DNA from: Actinomyces sp. oral taxon 414
GTDB lineage: Bacteria > Actinomycetota > Actinomycetes > Actinomycetales > Actinomycetaceae
DNA: 64,000 bases
Assembly (NCBI RefSeq): GCF_001278845.1
Contig: NZ_CP012590.1
Location: forward strand, 2,604,001-2,668,000
Reading direction: 5' to 3'
Shown here: piece by piece, positions 9,035 to 18,573 of the stretch
Position numbering within the stretch: the first letter of the stretch is position 1
How the letters are laid out: each line of letters opens with the position of its first letter
Notes under the pieces: model-generated
Databases searched by the model: none
The model's input: the letters and a program-made list of their open reading frames with translations, nothing else
What the model was told of the DNA's origin: nothing
Position numbers and translations under genes: made by a program

Positions 9035-10419
9035 TGGAGTCCCTCCTTCTTGTCGATCGCCTTCCCCGCCGGTGAGGTCATGATCTCCCAGGCGGAGGCG
9101 GGGCGCCCGTACAGGCCGGGTTCGCGCCAGGAGTCGTCCGACGGCGCCGTCGGGGCGGATGGGTAGGGCTGCGCCGCGTACGGCGACGGCGTCCTGGCGG
9201 GCGGGCGGTTCGGCGCCGCGGGCTGTGGGGCCGGTATCCCGTACTGAGTCGACGAAGAGGCGGACGGGTGGGCCGGCGCCGTGGGCTGCGACCATGCCGT
9301 CGCCGTCGGGTCGGGGTCGTAGGAGCGCAGGAGGTCGATGCGCTCGCGGGCCAGTTGCAGTGCCGAGGCCTCGTCCCAGGCCATGAGTGAGGCGCCGGCC
9401 AGGGGCACGTCCCGATCGCCGTCCCGGTAGTGCACCTGCGCCCGCCAGCCCCAGCTCCAGGTCCCGCCCCTGCTCAGTCCACCCTTCCCGTTCGGGGGGA
9501 TGGCTCGCGCCTCCAGGTGTCCGCGCACCTGGTCCCAGGACAGGTTCCTTCTCCTCCAGCCGCGCCTGATCCTCAGGCCGGAGGCATCGGCGGTCGTGGT
9601 GTCATCGGGACGCAGCCCGTGAACCTCGAGCATGATCAAGCCCAGACCGAGAACCGCGAGCCCGCCCGCGAAAATGCGTATGGGCGCGTCGGCGTAGTCG
9701 CTCCACCACGCCTGCCACGCCTGTATCAGGAAACCGCATGCAATTCCGAGGTAGAAGAAGCGACTAGCCTCCTTGTCCCTGTGCTCCGTCAGGATGAGCC
9801 CGTCCGGGCGGGGCGGGTCGACGGTGCCGGTCCCGGGGCCCGGGTCGCGGGCCGCAATGGCGGCCATGACCCGCTCCACGTGCCGGCGCGCCCGGAGCTC
9901 GTTGTACGAGCCGCTGATGAGGCAGGGCAGCTCGATCCGCTCGCCCTCCACCGTGATGACGGGCAGAAGGAGCGGCTTCAAGTCGAATTTGATGCCTATA
10001 GGACTTCTGCCGTGCTGCGGGATGATGGCGATGGCGAGATTGCCGCGCACCTGGTCCCAGCCCAGCGTCCGTGACCTCCTCCCCGTGCGGATGCGGAACC
10101 CACCGGCATCCACGCACAGACGCTGACGATGGCGCAGGATGAAGACGATCCCGACGAGGCCGCCGATCACCAGGGGGACGATCTGGACCAGCAGCATGAT
10201 CGTCCCGATGTCAAGCCAGTCGTCGGACATCTCCCTGAAGGACGACAAGTTCTTAAGGGACGAGAAGAACAAAAGGTAAGGAATGGAGAGGTATAGTGAC
10301 AAGAACACCACGCTGAGGACGATCGACCACATCCCCACCCGGGAGTGGATGCCGGTGAAGACGAGGGGCTTGGCGTCGGTCAGGGGCGGTCGCCCGCCGG
10401 AGGGTGGGCCTGCGGTCAT
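9031..10419 (-). CDS. PH-like membrane protein with two TM-PH modules (paralogue 1)
   Basis: 462 residues, function unknown. Two similar modules are visible. Helices at about 29-52 and 71-95 are followed by a beta-rich segment with VDAGGFRIRTGRRSRTLGWD; a second helix pair at about 215-270 is followed by DASGLRIRRGWRRRNLSWDQ. Each soluble part resembles bacterial PH-like domains. The C-terminal 100 residues are Pro/Ser/Ala/Tyr rich. The start follows AAAGGATCGCGAC. It is about 70% similar by eye to the gene at 10991-12385, so the pair arose by tandem duplication. The stop overlaps the HicB-like gene. An earlier in-frame start exists but lacks a binding site. Confidence 0.7.
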   Translation of the reverse strand: MTAGPPSGGRPPLTDAKPLVFTGIHSRVGMWSIVLSVVFLSLYLSIPYLLFFSSLKNLSSFREMSDDWLDIGTIMLLVQIVPLVIGGLVGIVFILRHRQRLCVDAGGFRIRTGRRSRTLGWDQVRGNLAIAIIPQHGRSPIGIKFDLKPLLLPVITVEGERIELPCLISGSYNELRARRHVERVMAAIAARDPGPGTGTVDPPRPDGLILTEHRDKEASRFFYLGIACGFLIQAWQAWWSDYADAPIRIFAGGLAVLGLGLIMLEVHGLRPDDTTTADASGLRIRRGWRRRNLSWDQVRGHLEARAIPPNGKGGLSRGGTWSWGWRAQVHYRDGDRDVPLAGASLMAWDEASALQLARERIDLLRSYDPDPTATAWSQPTAPAHPSASSSTQYGIPAPQPAAPNRPPARTPSPYAAQPYPSAPTAPSDDSWREPGLYGRPASAWEIMTSPAGKAIDKKEGLQ

Positions 10420-10717
10420 GTCGCGATCCTTTCTCCGCGGCGCCGAGGATACCCGGGCGGGGCGCCCCGCCGCGATGGGGCCCGCTCCCCCGCCCCGGAC
10501 GCGGGCCACGGCGAGTGGGTGCCGGCGTCGGGCGGTGGTTCCCGGGCGCGTACTCTCCCGGACGCAGGCTCCACCCTCCCGGGCGTGGGCCGCCGGGGGT
10601 GTGGCCAACCTTGTCGGACTGCTCGCGACATCTACCCTCCCGAGCACGGGCCGCCCCGTTTCGGGTGCGAGTCCCGTCGCACTGTGGACGTTGACGGTCC
10701 GCGGGTGTCATAATGGC

Positions 10718-10750
10718 GGGGACCTACCCGGCTGCAACCGGATGGGTCCC
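10718..10750 (-). terminator. Strong hairpin after candidate small peptide
   Basis: GGGACC...CCCGG loops back to CCGG...GGGTCCC 15 bases after the stop of the small ORF at 10765. The sequence after it on the minus strand is CGCCATTATGAC, similar to the block after the other peptide's hairpin at 18367-18399. Confidence 0.5.
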
Positions 10751-10764
10751 TGAGGTCGGCGGCT

Positions 10765-10845
10765 TCAGAGCCACCGGCCGAGGGCATCCACAAGGACACT
10801 GACGGCCCGGATCAGGCGAGCGATAGCGTTAATGAGTTCGCTCAC
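10765..10845 (-). CDS. Candidate small amphipathic peptide (26 aa)
   Basis: From a GTG at 10845 the frame encodes MSELINAIARLIRAVSVLVD plus six more residues ending GRWL, a good amphipathic helix with a repeated hydrophobic spacing. Upstream in-frame codons (RKDKGTARK) have no start and run back to a stop at 10897. The ORF at 18418-18573 has the same LIRA helix pattern, a similar basic GT-containing segment before it and the same hairpin after it. That makes chance less likely, but the ribosome binding site here is weak. It lies between the two paralogous membrane protein genes. Function unknown. Confidence 0.35.
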   Translation of the reverse strand: MSELINAIARLIRAVSVLVDALGRWL

Positions 10846-10990
10846 CTTCCGGGCCGTTCCCTTGTCCTTGCGGACCTCCGGTGAGGTCGGGCGGGGTCAC
10901 TGCGGCGCGGTCGCGGCGCGGGGCGCGGCAGCCCGGCCTACTGGGTCGAGTCGGGGCGCCACTCGTGCGGATCGGTCCCCGCCGGTGAGG

Positions 10991-12385
10991 TCATGATCTC
11001 CCAGGCGGAGGCGCGGATGTGGGCCGTCCGTACGAGCCGGGTTCGCGCCGGGAGTCGTCCGACGGCGCCCCGTATTGAGCCGGCGGGACGGCGGGTGGGT
11101 AGGCCGGCGCCGTGGGCTGTGAGACCGGCATCCCATACTGAGCCAGCGGGGCGGGCTGCGAAGGCGGTATCCCGTATTGGGCTGGCGGGGCGGACTGCGA
11201 AGGCGGTATCCCGTACTGAGCCGGCGGGGCGGCGGGCGGGTAAGCCGGCGCCCCGTACTGGGCTGGCGCCGCGGGCTGCGAAGGCGGCGCCCCGTACTGG
11301 GCCGGCGGGGCGGACTGCGACCACGGCGTCGTCGGTTCGGGATCGTAGGAGTACAGGAGGCCGATGCGTTCGCAAGCCAGCTGCAATGCCGAGGCCTCAT
11401 CCCAGGCCATGAGTGAGGCGCCGGCCAGGGGCACGTCCCGCTCGCCGTCCCGGTAGTGCACCTGCGCCCGCCAGCCCCAACTCCAGGGCCCGCCCCTGCG
11501 CAGCCCGCCTTTCCCGTTCGGGGGGATGGCGCGTGCCTCCAGATGTCCGCGCGCCTCGTCCCAGGACAGGGATCTTCTCCTCCAGCCGCGTCTGATTCTC
11601 AGGCCGGAGGCGTCGACGGTCGTGACGCCATCGGGACGCAGGTAATAAAAAGCGAACATCATTGCGACCAGACCGAGCACTACGAATATGCCCGTGAAAA
11701 TGTAGCGGATGTCGAAATCGTAGTTGTTCACGGTCTGCCACGCCGACACCCAACAGCTACATGCAGTCCCGAGGAGAACGAAAGCGGTCCCCTTGTCGTC
11801 CCTGTGCTCCGTCAGGACGAGCCCGTCCGGGCGGGACGGGGCGACGGGGCCGGCCCCAGGGCCGGGGTCCCGGGCCGCAATGGCGGCCATGGTCTGCTCC
11901 ACACGCTGATGGGCCCGACGATTGTAGTACGGGTCGCCCATGAGGCAGGACAGCTCGATCCGCTCGCCCTCCACTGTGATGACGGGCAGGAGGAGCGGCT
12001 TCAAGTCGAAGATGCTTACAAGGTTTCGCAGCGGGATGACGGCGATGGCGAGATTGCCGCGCACCTGGTCCCAGTTCAGCGTCCGGGACCTCCTCCCCGT
12101 GCGGATGCGGAACCCACTGGCGTCCACGTACAGGCGCTGACGATGGTACAGAATGAAGACGATCCCGATGAGGCCACTGAGCACCATGGAAACGATCACT
12201 ATGATCATCCCGATGTCGAATCCGTCCGTCAACGGGTTTCTCCCTAGAGGGCGAAGGAGCCATGACGAGAACACCACGCCGAAGACGATCATCCACATCC
12301 CCACCCGGGAGTGGACGCCGGTGAAGACGAGGGGCCTGGCATCAGTCAGGGGCGGTCGCCCGCCGGAGGGTGGGCCTGCGGTCAT
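10991..12385 (-). CDS. PH-like membrane protein with two TM-PH modules (paralogue 2)
   Basis: 464 residues, the tandem paralogue of the gene at 9031-10419, with the same start (MTAGPPSGGRPPLTDARPLV), the same two helix-pair plus PH-like modules and the same GLRIRRGWRRRSLSWDE strand. The C-terminal tail is different: about eight copies of a PAQYG(A/I)P-(P/S)Q unit at DNA level (about 11065-11320), which could expand or contract. AAAGGACGCGAC precedes the ATG. About 570 bases separate it from paralogue 1, holding the small peptide ORF and its hairpin. A role in envelope biology is only a guess from topology. Confidence 0.7.
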   Translation of the reverse strand: MTAGPPSGGRPPLTDARPLVFTGVHSRVGMWMIVFGVVFSSWLLRPLGRNPLTDGFDIGMIIVIVSMVLSGLIGIVFILYHRQRLYVDASGFRIRTGRRSRTLNWDQVRGNLAIAVIPLRNLVSIFDLKPLLLPVITVEGERIELSCLMGDPYYNRRAHQRVEQTMAAIAARDPGPGAGPVAPSRPDGLVLTEHRDDKGTAFVLLGTACSCWVSAWQTVNNYDFDIRYIFTGIFVVLGLVAMMFAFYYLRPDGVTTVDASGLRIRRGWRRRSLSWDEARGHLEARAIPPNGKGGLRRGGPWSWGWRAQVHYRDGERDVPLAGASLMAWDEASALQLACERIGLLYSYDPEPTTPWSQSAPPAQYGAPPSQPAAPAQYGAPAYPPAAPPAQYGIPPSQSAPPAQYGIPPSQPAPLAQYGMPVSQPTAPAYPPAVPPAQYGAPSDDSRREPGSYGRPTSAPPPGRS

Positions 12386-12584
12386 GTCGCGTCCTTTCTC
12401 AGCAGCGCTGAGGGTACCCGAGCAGGGCGCCCCGCCGCGATGGGGCCCGCTCCCCCTCCCCGCAAACCCGGACACCACCGGCTCCGGCCGCGGGCGGAGC
12501 CAGTCGAACAGCTGCGGCCGGTCCAGCACAGGTCCAGCCGCCCCCCGGCCGCGGACAGGCCCGCCGCCGGGCTGCGCCTCGGAT
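12386..12584. other. Short intergenic gap, no feature seen
   Basis: GC-rich spacer between the DUF3800 gene's stop and paralogue 2's start. Nothing recognisable. Confidence 0.4.
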
Positions 12585-13490
12585 TCACTTCCGGACTCTC
12601 CTCTCGGCTATTCCTCGCATTTTCCGGGCAACATCCGGATCGATGCTCTCACCAACATGCTGACCCACCGGTTGTGGATACAATGAGCGATAGCGGCTAA
12701 AAAGACGCGAATGAACAATGTCGTCGACAGACCGTTTATAGAGATGCAATTTCGATTCGTAGGTAAATGCGCCCGACAGGTCCTTCAATAAATCGACATC
12801 CACAATCCATCGGTGTCGCGACGTGCGTACAAGCTGGTAGTCGATTCCTCGGGTAACGCAAGCGGCCACCCAGTCGGCGAACTGGATATTCGAACTCAAT
12901 ACCGAGTCGATATGCATGGGCGGCTCCACGATCCTCCGCATTTCAGGATGCTCGCTGGAACGCCCAAATATGTGACCATACATTCGAGGCAGGCGATCTG
13001 CACGAGTTTTTTCATTGATTTGATCAATCATGACGAGGATGTTGCTATTTCGACCACTTGCATGTCTCGCAAGCCTGTTGAGAGTTTCTTCCATAGCCTG
13101 CATTTCGCGCTGGACAGGATCCAGCCGCGTCTGCTTCGGCGTGCCCTGCGGCTTCTCGTCCGCGTAATAAAACAACGATCCCTCGCGGCGCTTCAGGTAC
13201 CTGACCAGCGAGTTGAAGACTCGCAACTGCTGAGGATACTTCTCCGGGGTGCCCGGTCTGAAAATACTAGCACCCTTGCGCTCCCAGCGCCCAGGATGCT
13301 CTGCCGCCCTTATTTCTGTTGCAAAAACAGTGGCCTTCTCCCGACTGAATCTCACACCAAATTCCCAAGCAGCATCTTCCGGGATCACAAAACCTGCATA
13401 TCCGAACGCCGGACTCGTGCGATACCTCGGATGATCGGGAGAAACATAGGCGCCGGGCTCACCCGTTTCATCAATATATGCCAACAGCAC
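12585..13490 (-). CDS. DUF3800 domain protein
   Basis: 301 residues. The N-terminal strand LLAYIDETGEPG (Asp7, Glu8) and the C-terminal SNIQFADWVAACVTRGIDYQ are the typical ends of DUF3800, a family with an RNase-H-like fold of unknown function, often found near mobile DNA and defence genes. The middle ILVMIDQINEKTRADRLPRM supplies another conserved acidic strand. The start is GTG at 13490 with GAGGAGG eight bases before it. Base composition is clearly lower in GC than the neighbours (for example 12700-13480), suggesting recent transfer. It stands alone. Confidence 0.75.
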   Translation of the reverse strand: MLLAYIDETGEPGAYVSPDHPRYRTSPAFGYAGFVIPEDAAWEFGVRFSREKATVFATEIRAAEHPGRWERKGASIFRPGTPEKYPQQLRVFNSLVRYLKRREGSLFYYADEKPQGTPKQTRLDPVQREMQAMEETLNRLARHASGRNSNILVMIDQINEKTRADRLPRMYGHIFGRSSEHPEMRRIVEPPMHIDSVLSSNIQFADWVAACVTRGIDYQLVRTSRHRWIVDVDLLKDLSGAFTYESKLHLYKRSVDDIVHSRLFSRYRSLYPQPVGQHVGESIDPDVARKMRGIAERRVRK

Positions 13491-14008
13491 GCACTATCCT
13501 CCTCATTAAAATCTTACGAAGAGGCCCCGCACCACGTGCGAGGCCTCCACGAATCGGTGCTCGGAGAACTATCTCATCTCTAGCTGCCACCCATGACGAT
13601 ACAGACGCTTCCGTCTTCCGTCAAGGCGTCAACGTGGCTCGTCGGGGTGTCCATCAGCGGGTCCCGGTGTCTCATCCGGAGAGGCCCAGGGGGCGCGGAG
13701 AGCGGGCTGGCCCGGTACGGACTGGGGCCGGGATCACGGGGAAGGTTGAAGGGGCAGCGAACTCGACTGGCGAACCGCAGCCTCGGCGAACTCCAAGACC
13801 TCCTCATCCGCCCGGCCAAGGACAAGACCAGCCGGCTCCGCCCCGCCCGAACCCCCAAGCGCTCCGACCGACGTCCGCAAGAGCATCCGGGTCAAGAGGG
13901 CCGGACCACCCGAGTCCCACGGACATCCTCAACCGAGGCGCCGAAGAACTTACGCGGGAACCTTGACAAGAAGCACCCCGGACCCGCTCGGGCCGCGGCG
14001 CCGTTAGG
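13491..14008. other. Intergenic, nothing recognised
   Basis: Between the arginine deiminase stop and the DUF3800 gene's start. Several frames are open but overlap and lack motifs, codon periodicity or a binding site. The part nearest 13491 is AT-richer and probably holds the DUF3800 promoter. Confidence 0.45.
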
Positions 14009-15373
14009 CTACACGGCGTCGCGGGTGACTGGGCAGGTCATGCAGTGCGAGCCGCCGCGGCCGCGGACCAGCTCGACCCCGGGGGTCTCGATGACCTCCA
14101 CGCCGGCCTGGCGCAGGGTGTCGTTGGCGGCCTGGTTGTGGGCGTAGCCGATGACGCGCCCCGGGGCGAGGGCGACGACGTTGCAGGAGTCGCGGGCCAG
14201 CTCGCGCAGGGCCTCGGCCTCGTCGGACATGTCCGGGCTGATGATGCGGAAGGAGTCGATCCCGGCGGCCCGCGCCAGGACGGCGTCCATCTCGGCGCCG
14301 TCGTGGACGGTCACGCGCAGGGCGCCGCCGCCCGCCTTGGTCGAGCCGTGGGAGGCGCCGGGCTCGATCTCGACGGTGGTGACGTCGTTGAAGCCGGGGA
14401 AGCGCAGGTAGGTGTCCGGGGAGACCATCGTCATGAGGGTATCCAGGTGCATGACGGCGTCGAGCTCGGTGTAGAAGGCGCGGTCGGGCATGTGGACGCC
14501 GATGACGCGGTCGGCGACGCCGTCGGCGAACAGACGCGTGGCCAGGCGCTCCACGCCGGCGGCGCTGGAGCGGTGGGACAGGCCCATGACCAGGGTGCGG
14601 TTGCCCAGGACCTGGAAATCGCCGCCCTCGACGGTGGCCGGGGAGGCGCCGTGGGGCTCGGACCACAGCAGGCCGCGGCTGGCGAAGGCCGGGTGGTAGC
14701 GGTAGACGGCCTCGTAATTGACGGCCTCCCGGCGGCGCGGGGCCAGGGCCATCGTGTTGACGCTGCGGCCCCCGTAGAGCCAGGCGGAGGTGTCGCGGGT
14801 GAACAGGTGGTTGGGCAGGGGGGTGATGACGAACTGCCCGCCCAAGGTGGACAGGTAGGTGGTGTTGAACAGGGTGGCGGCGTCGTCGGCGCTCAGGCGC
14901 TCGCGCAGCTCGGTGCGGGTGATGCCGGCCAGGAGGACCTCGGCGAGCTCGACGTCGGACAGGCCCTGGAAATAGGCGGTGAGGACCTCCGAGGTGGACA
15001 CGCCGACGGCGTTGGGGCCCACCGTCTCGGCCAGGACGAGCTCGCGCGCCTCGGGCACGGCCAGGGTCTCGACGAGCAGGTCGCGGAAGTCGTGGACGAT
15101 GACGCCCTCGGCGCGCAGGATCGCGGTGAAGGCGTCGTGCTCGGCCTGGGCGCGGCGGATGTTGAGGGCGTCGTCGAAGAGCAGGTCGTTGGCGTTGATG
15201 GGGGTGACCCGGGCGATCTCGCGGCCGGGCCGGTGGACGATGACCTCGCGCAGGGTGCCGGTCTCGGAGTCCACGCGTCCGCCGCCGCGCTCGACGGGGA
15301 TGAAGGTGCGCTGCGCGGCGGCCGGGGCCGTGCCCGCCGCCCCTGTCTCGGTGGTCTGCGTCGTCGGCGTCAT
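14009..15373 (-). CDS. arcA: Arginine deiminase
   Basis: 454 residues. It hydrolyses arginine to citrulline and ammonia, the first step of the ADI pathway. Visible signatures are [76 protein letters not shown] and the C-terminal [10 protein letters not shown], with catalytic Cys444. It is about 40 residues longer than the usual 410, all of it at the N-terminus (Thr/Ala rich), and the chosen ATG has no clear ribosome binding site, so a downstream GTG (near residue 34) is possible. argF lies nearby on the same strand but not adjacent. No arginine/ornithine antiporter or carbamate kinase gene is in the window. Confidence 0.93.
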   Translation of the reverse strand: MTPTTQTTETGAAGTAPAAAQRTFIPVERGGGRVDSETGTLREVIVHRPGREIARVTPINANDLLFDDALNIRRAQAEHDAFTAILRAEGVIVHDFRDLLVETLAVPEARELVLAETVGPNAVGVSTSEVLTAYFQGLSDVELAEVLLAGITRTELRERLSADDAATLFNTTYLSTLGGQFVITPLPNHLFTRDTSAWLYGGRSVNTMALAPRRREAVNYEAVYRYHPAFASRGLLWSEPHGASPATVEGGDFQVLGNRTLVMGLSHRSSAAGVERLATRLFADGVADRVIGVHMPDRAFYTELDAVMHLDTLMTMVSPDTYLRFPGFNDVTTVEIEPGASHGSTKAGGGALRVTVHDGAEMDAVLARAAGIDSFRIISPDMSDEAEALRELARDSCNVVALAPGRVIGYAHNQAANDTLRQAGVEVIETPGVELVRGRGGSHCMTCPVTRDAV

Positions 15374-15666
15374 GGGGCCAGGGTAGTCGGGTTGCGCGGG
15401 CCCGGGCTGCGTCGGCGCTGCCCGGGCGGCCGGATCACTCGGGCAGCGGAGACGGCTCCGGCGCACGCCCGCACCCGACGAATTCATTGCCGAACAATCC
15501 CGGAGACGCTCGAAAGAGAGTTTTGAATATCCACGCCGGGCCCGCGACCCTGCGGCCGCGACCGCCGTAGACATCGCTCTGGCGGGAAGTAGTTTACCCC
15601 ATCTGTGAGTTTCGCCATGGTGAAGCCGTGGGTTCCCCATTCCGGACCGATGGGACTCGATGTGAG
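15374..15666. other. arcA upstream region
   Basis: Holds the arcA promoter region; AT-richer around 15480-15530 (AATGAATTC, TTCAAAACTCTC). Half-sites resemble ARG-box arms but no full dyad is present, so no operator is called. Confidence 0.3.
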
Positions 15667-17776
15667 TTATCGGTAGGTGGCGGTGTGGGTGGGAGTCTGG
15701 TTATAGCCGGCGAGGGCGGTGCGGTGGTGGGGCATGAGGAGACCGGGACCGGGTCGGCGTGGAAGATGGGCGATAACGGCGGTTTGGGAGCCGACGGCGG
15801 GACCGGCGGCGAGAGACGACTGTTCGCCCTCCGCCGGTGCGCTATGGGCGCTGGTGAAGTGTTCGGTTGCGGTGATGGGTTGATCATTGGCCGGGTTCTT
15901 CCGGCCGGTGGTGCGGTGTGGTCCTGTTCGCGGGATGTCGAGGGTGCCGACGGTGCGCCAGGTGGCGATCAGGTCGGAGATGAGATGAGGGCGGTCGAGT
16001 TCGGCGGCAACCTCCAGCGCCAGGTCCATGGTCGATTGGGCGTGGGCCCGGAACCACCGTTGACGATCGTCGAGACGATCAAGGCGGAACCGTGATCTGT
16101 CCAGGTACAGTGCCGCCTCGATTGTGAGATTGAGGGACTCCTCCAGCAGGGCGCAGCGCTCGAAGATCGAGTCGATTGCGGCGGCTTTGCGTTTGAGCAC
16201 TCGGGCGAGGGGAACGTTGATCTCCGTCGCCTTTTCGGGGTGCCCCGCCTCCCTATGGAGCTCCTGCGCCTGCTGATAGGCGTCCACTGCGCCGTTGAGA
16301 TCGCCGGTCGCAGATCGGCAGTTCCCGATCAATCTCAAACAGGAGGCTTGATCAGATTTCGTGTGGTCTACGTGTTCGGGGCGCCGGAACACCTCCAGGG
16401 CGCGAGTGAAATGGTCGGGGAATACAGCCTCGTCCAGATTGATCAGACAGGCGCCGATACCTAGCACGCAGCGGGCGCCGGTTCGCTCGGCTTCAATACG
16501 GTCCGCTTCAGGAGTATACTGATCAAGTAGGGTCAGAGCCCGCTTGTAGCGCTCCAGCGCGCCCCGCCAATCACCCAACTCGTCCAGCACAACACCGCTG
16601 TTGTGCAGGCAGTTGGCCTGGTTGCGCTCGCTGCCGGGAATCTCCCGGTACAAAGCCAGAGCCAGCTCGTAGTATTCCAGCGCACCCCGCCAATCACCCA
16701 ACTCGCCCAGCACATTGCCACTGTTGAACAGGCAGTTAGCCTGGTTGCGCTCGCTGCCGGACCCCCCCCGGAACAAAGCCAGAGCCCGCTCATAGCGCTC
16801 CAGCGCACCCCGCAAATCACCCAACTCTCTCAGCGCAACACCACTGTTGCTCAGGCAGTTGGCTTGGTCGTGCTCGCTGCCGGAAACCGCCCGATACAGG
16901 GCCAGAGCCCGCTCATAGCGCTCCAGCGCACCCCGCAAATCACCCAACTCGTCCAGCGCAATACCGCTGCTGCTCAGGCAGTTGGCTTGGTCGTGCTCGC
17001 TGCCGGAAACCGCCCGATACAGGGCCAGAGCCCGCTCATAGCGCTCCAGCGCACCCCGCCAATCACCCAACTCGCCCAGCACATTGCCACTGTTGAACAG
17101 GCAGTTAGCCTGGTTGCGCTCGCTGCCGGAACCCCCCCGGAACAAAGCCAGAGCCCGCTCATAGCGCTCCAGCGCACCCCGCAAATCACCCAACTCTCTC
17201 AGCGCAACACCACTGTTGCTCAGGCAGGCGGCTTGGTCGTGCTCGCTGCCGGAAACCCCCCGATACAGGGCCAGAGCCCGCTCATAGCGCTCCAGCGCAC
17301 CCCGCAAATCACCCAACTTGCCCAGCGCAATACCGCTGCTGCTCAGGCAGTTGGCCTGGTCGTGCTCGCTGCCGGAAACCCCCCGATACAAGGCCAGAGC
17401 CCGCTCATAGCGCTCCAGCGCACCCCGCCAATCACCCAACTCGCCCAGCACAACACCGCTGCTGCTCAGGCAGTTGGCCTGGTCGTGCTCGCTGCCGGAA
17501 CCCCCCCCGATACAGGGCCAGAGCCCGCTCATAGCGCTCCAGCGCACCCCGCCAATCACCCAACTCGCCCAGCACAACACCACTGTTGAACAGGCAGTTG
17601 GCCTGGTTGCGCTCGCTGCCGGAAACCCCCCGATACAAGGCCAGAGCCCGCTCGAAGCGCTCCAGCGCACCCCGCCAATCACCATGTTCATACGCCTCCA
17701 TCCCTGTATTGAACGACTCTTCTGCTCGGCGGCGAAGTTCGTCCTCGGACTCGTCCCTATTCTCGTCGTCGGTCAT
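15667..17776 (-). pseudogene. TPR-repeat protein, interrupted by +1 in a G tract (possibly phase-variable)
   Basis: If one base is removed from the 8-C run at 17501-17508 (8 G on the coding strand), frames join into a protein of about 702 residues. It has an acidic N-terminus (MTDDENRDESEDEL), about nine near-identical 41-residue TPR units (GALERYERALALYRG...QANCL), a less regular TPR region, and a C-terminal helical part (WFRAHAQSTMDLALEVAAEL). As written, translation stops after 114 residues at 17432. Other repeats carry 6, 7 or 8 G in frame at the same point. The arrangement resembles TPR regions of TPR-CHAT proteins, but no CHAT domain is present. It may be a phase-variable gene, a true pseudogene or a sequencing error. 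Confidence 0.7.
16600..17700. repeat. Nine tandem 120-123-bp coding repeats
   Basis: Near-identical DNA units of 120-123 bp (about 41 codons) recur at roughly 16605, 16728, 16852, 16977, 17098, 17222, 17345, 17467 and 17588. High nucleotide identity points to recent unit expansion or gene conversion. Confidence 0.8.
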
Positions 17777-18366
17777 AATCGCGATACCTCTTTCATTCCC
17801 TCGTTACGATTCTCTCATACGAGGGGGAAACAGCCTAGCCCCGTCCTCAGGAGTCGGCGAAGTCGGCGAAGTGGTCTGACGTCCGAGGTCGTCGGCGTGA
17901 TGGGCGGGGGCACGGCGCCCTGCCCGCCGTCCCGGCCCCAGTCGCGGCGGTGATGGCTGGCCGCGACCTCGGTGGCGATCCGGGAGCACACCGGCAACCT
18001 GGCGGACAGGGATCCACCCGACCCGGGAACAGCGCCCGATGCGCCGCCACCGGAGTCCACCATCTGCAGACCGCCACCGCCGCATCCGGCCACGACCACA
18101 CGGCGGACGTGGCCGACGCTCGAGCGCGCATCAACGCCGCTCGGGCCAAGCGCCTGCACATCCTGGAGGTCCAGCGCCTCATCCGCACCATGCCCAAGGT
18201 GGTCATCGCGGTCGTGCCCGACTGGGCGGCGGGCAGGGCGCCGTGCCCCCGACTGGTCGCCGTTCCCCTACTACTTCTGAGCGCTGCTTCTGGGCGCCGC
18301 AGGTTCCGAGCGCTGCGGGGCCGCGATGCGCTGCGGACACGTGCGGGTCCGGAGAGCTATGATGAC
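17777..18366. other. Intergenic with 24-bp inverted repeat
   Basis: Upstream of the TPR gene. A 24-bp sequence (GGGGGCACGGCGCC...) at about 17908-17931 is repeated inverted at 18229-18252. The DNA between could form a stem-loop or mark an old insertion. No gene supported. Confidence 0.35.
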
Positions 18367-18399
18367 GGGGAGCCGCCCGGCGCATCCGGACGGCTCCCC
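18367..18399 (-). terminator. Strong hairpin after candidate 51-aa peptide
   Basis: GGGGAGCCG pairs with CGGCTCCCC (9-bp perfect arms plus CCGG) 18 bases after the peptide stop. On the minus strand it is followed by GTCATCATAGC, as after the hairpin at 10718-10750. Confidence 0.5.
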
Positions 18400-18417
18400 A
18401 GGAAACAAGATGTTGAA

Positions 18418-18573
18418 TCAACAACCTGTCAGGGCTCTGATCAGAGCTGCGAGAGCCCGGATCAACGACGGAAGCTGCTCCAGCAGCGTCTGCCAGATCT
18501 GGTCCCTTTGCGTGCCCATCATCCTCTCGCGCGTCACCGTCCCGCGGCGGCGCCTCCGATTCCTCGACAGCAT
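18418..18573 (-). CDS. Candidate small basic amphipathic peptide (51 aa)
   Basis: The ATG at 18573 is preceded by AAAGGGGACGAGGGG. The first 17 residues are very basic (MLSRNRRRRRGTVTRER). They are followed by an amphipathic helix, DQIWQTLLEQLPSLIRALAA then LIRALTGC. It shares the LIRA helix, the GT-containing basic stretch and the downstream hairpin with the ORF at 10765-10845. It could be a membrane-active peptide, a toxin of a type I system or a small protein of unknown kind; nothing in the sequence decides. It is too short for routine gene calling. Confidence 0.4.
   Translation of the reverse strand: MLSRNRRRRRGTVTRERMMGTQRDQIWQTLLEQLPSLIRALAALIRALTGC

Noticed and set aside
10640..10700. 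tRNA-like GTGCGAGTCCCGTCGCAC stretch
   Set aside because: Only a T-arm-like hairpin; no acceptor, D or anticodon arms can be drawn.
13580..14147. Open frames between the DUF3800 gene and arcA
   Set aside because: No motif, low-complexity Pro/Arg/Gly composition and no ribosome binding site.
14045..15526. Long plus-strand open frame antisense to arcA
   Set aside because: Gly/Val/Asp-rich shadow of arginine deiminase without domains.
15470..15530. ARG-box-like half-sites upstream of arcA
   Set aside because: Half-sites are not paired with the right spacing, so an ArgR operator is not supported.
17908..18252. 24-bp inverted repeat flanking about 300 bp, considered as a MITE
   Set aside because: No target duplication, and similarity stops right outside the 24 bp; kept only as a note in the intergenic entry.
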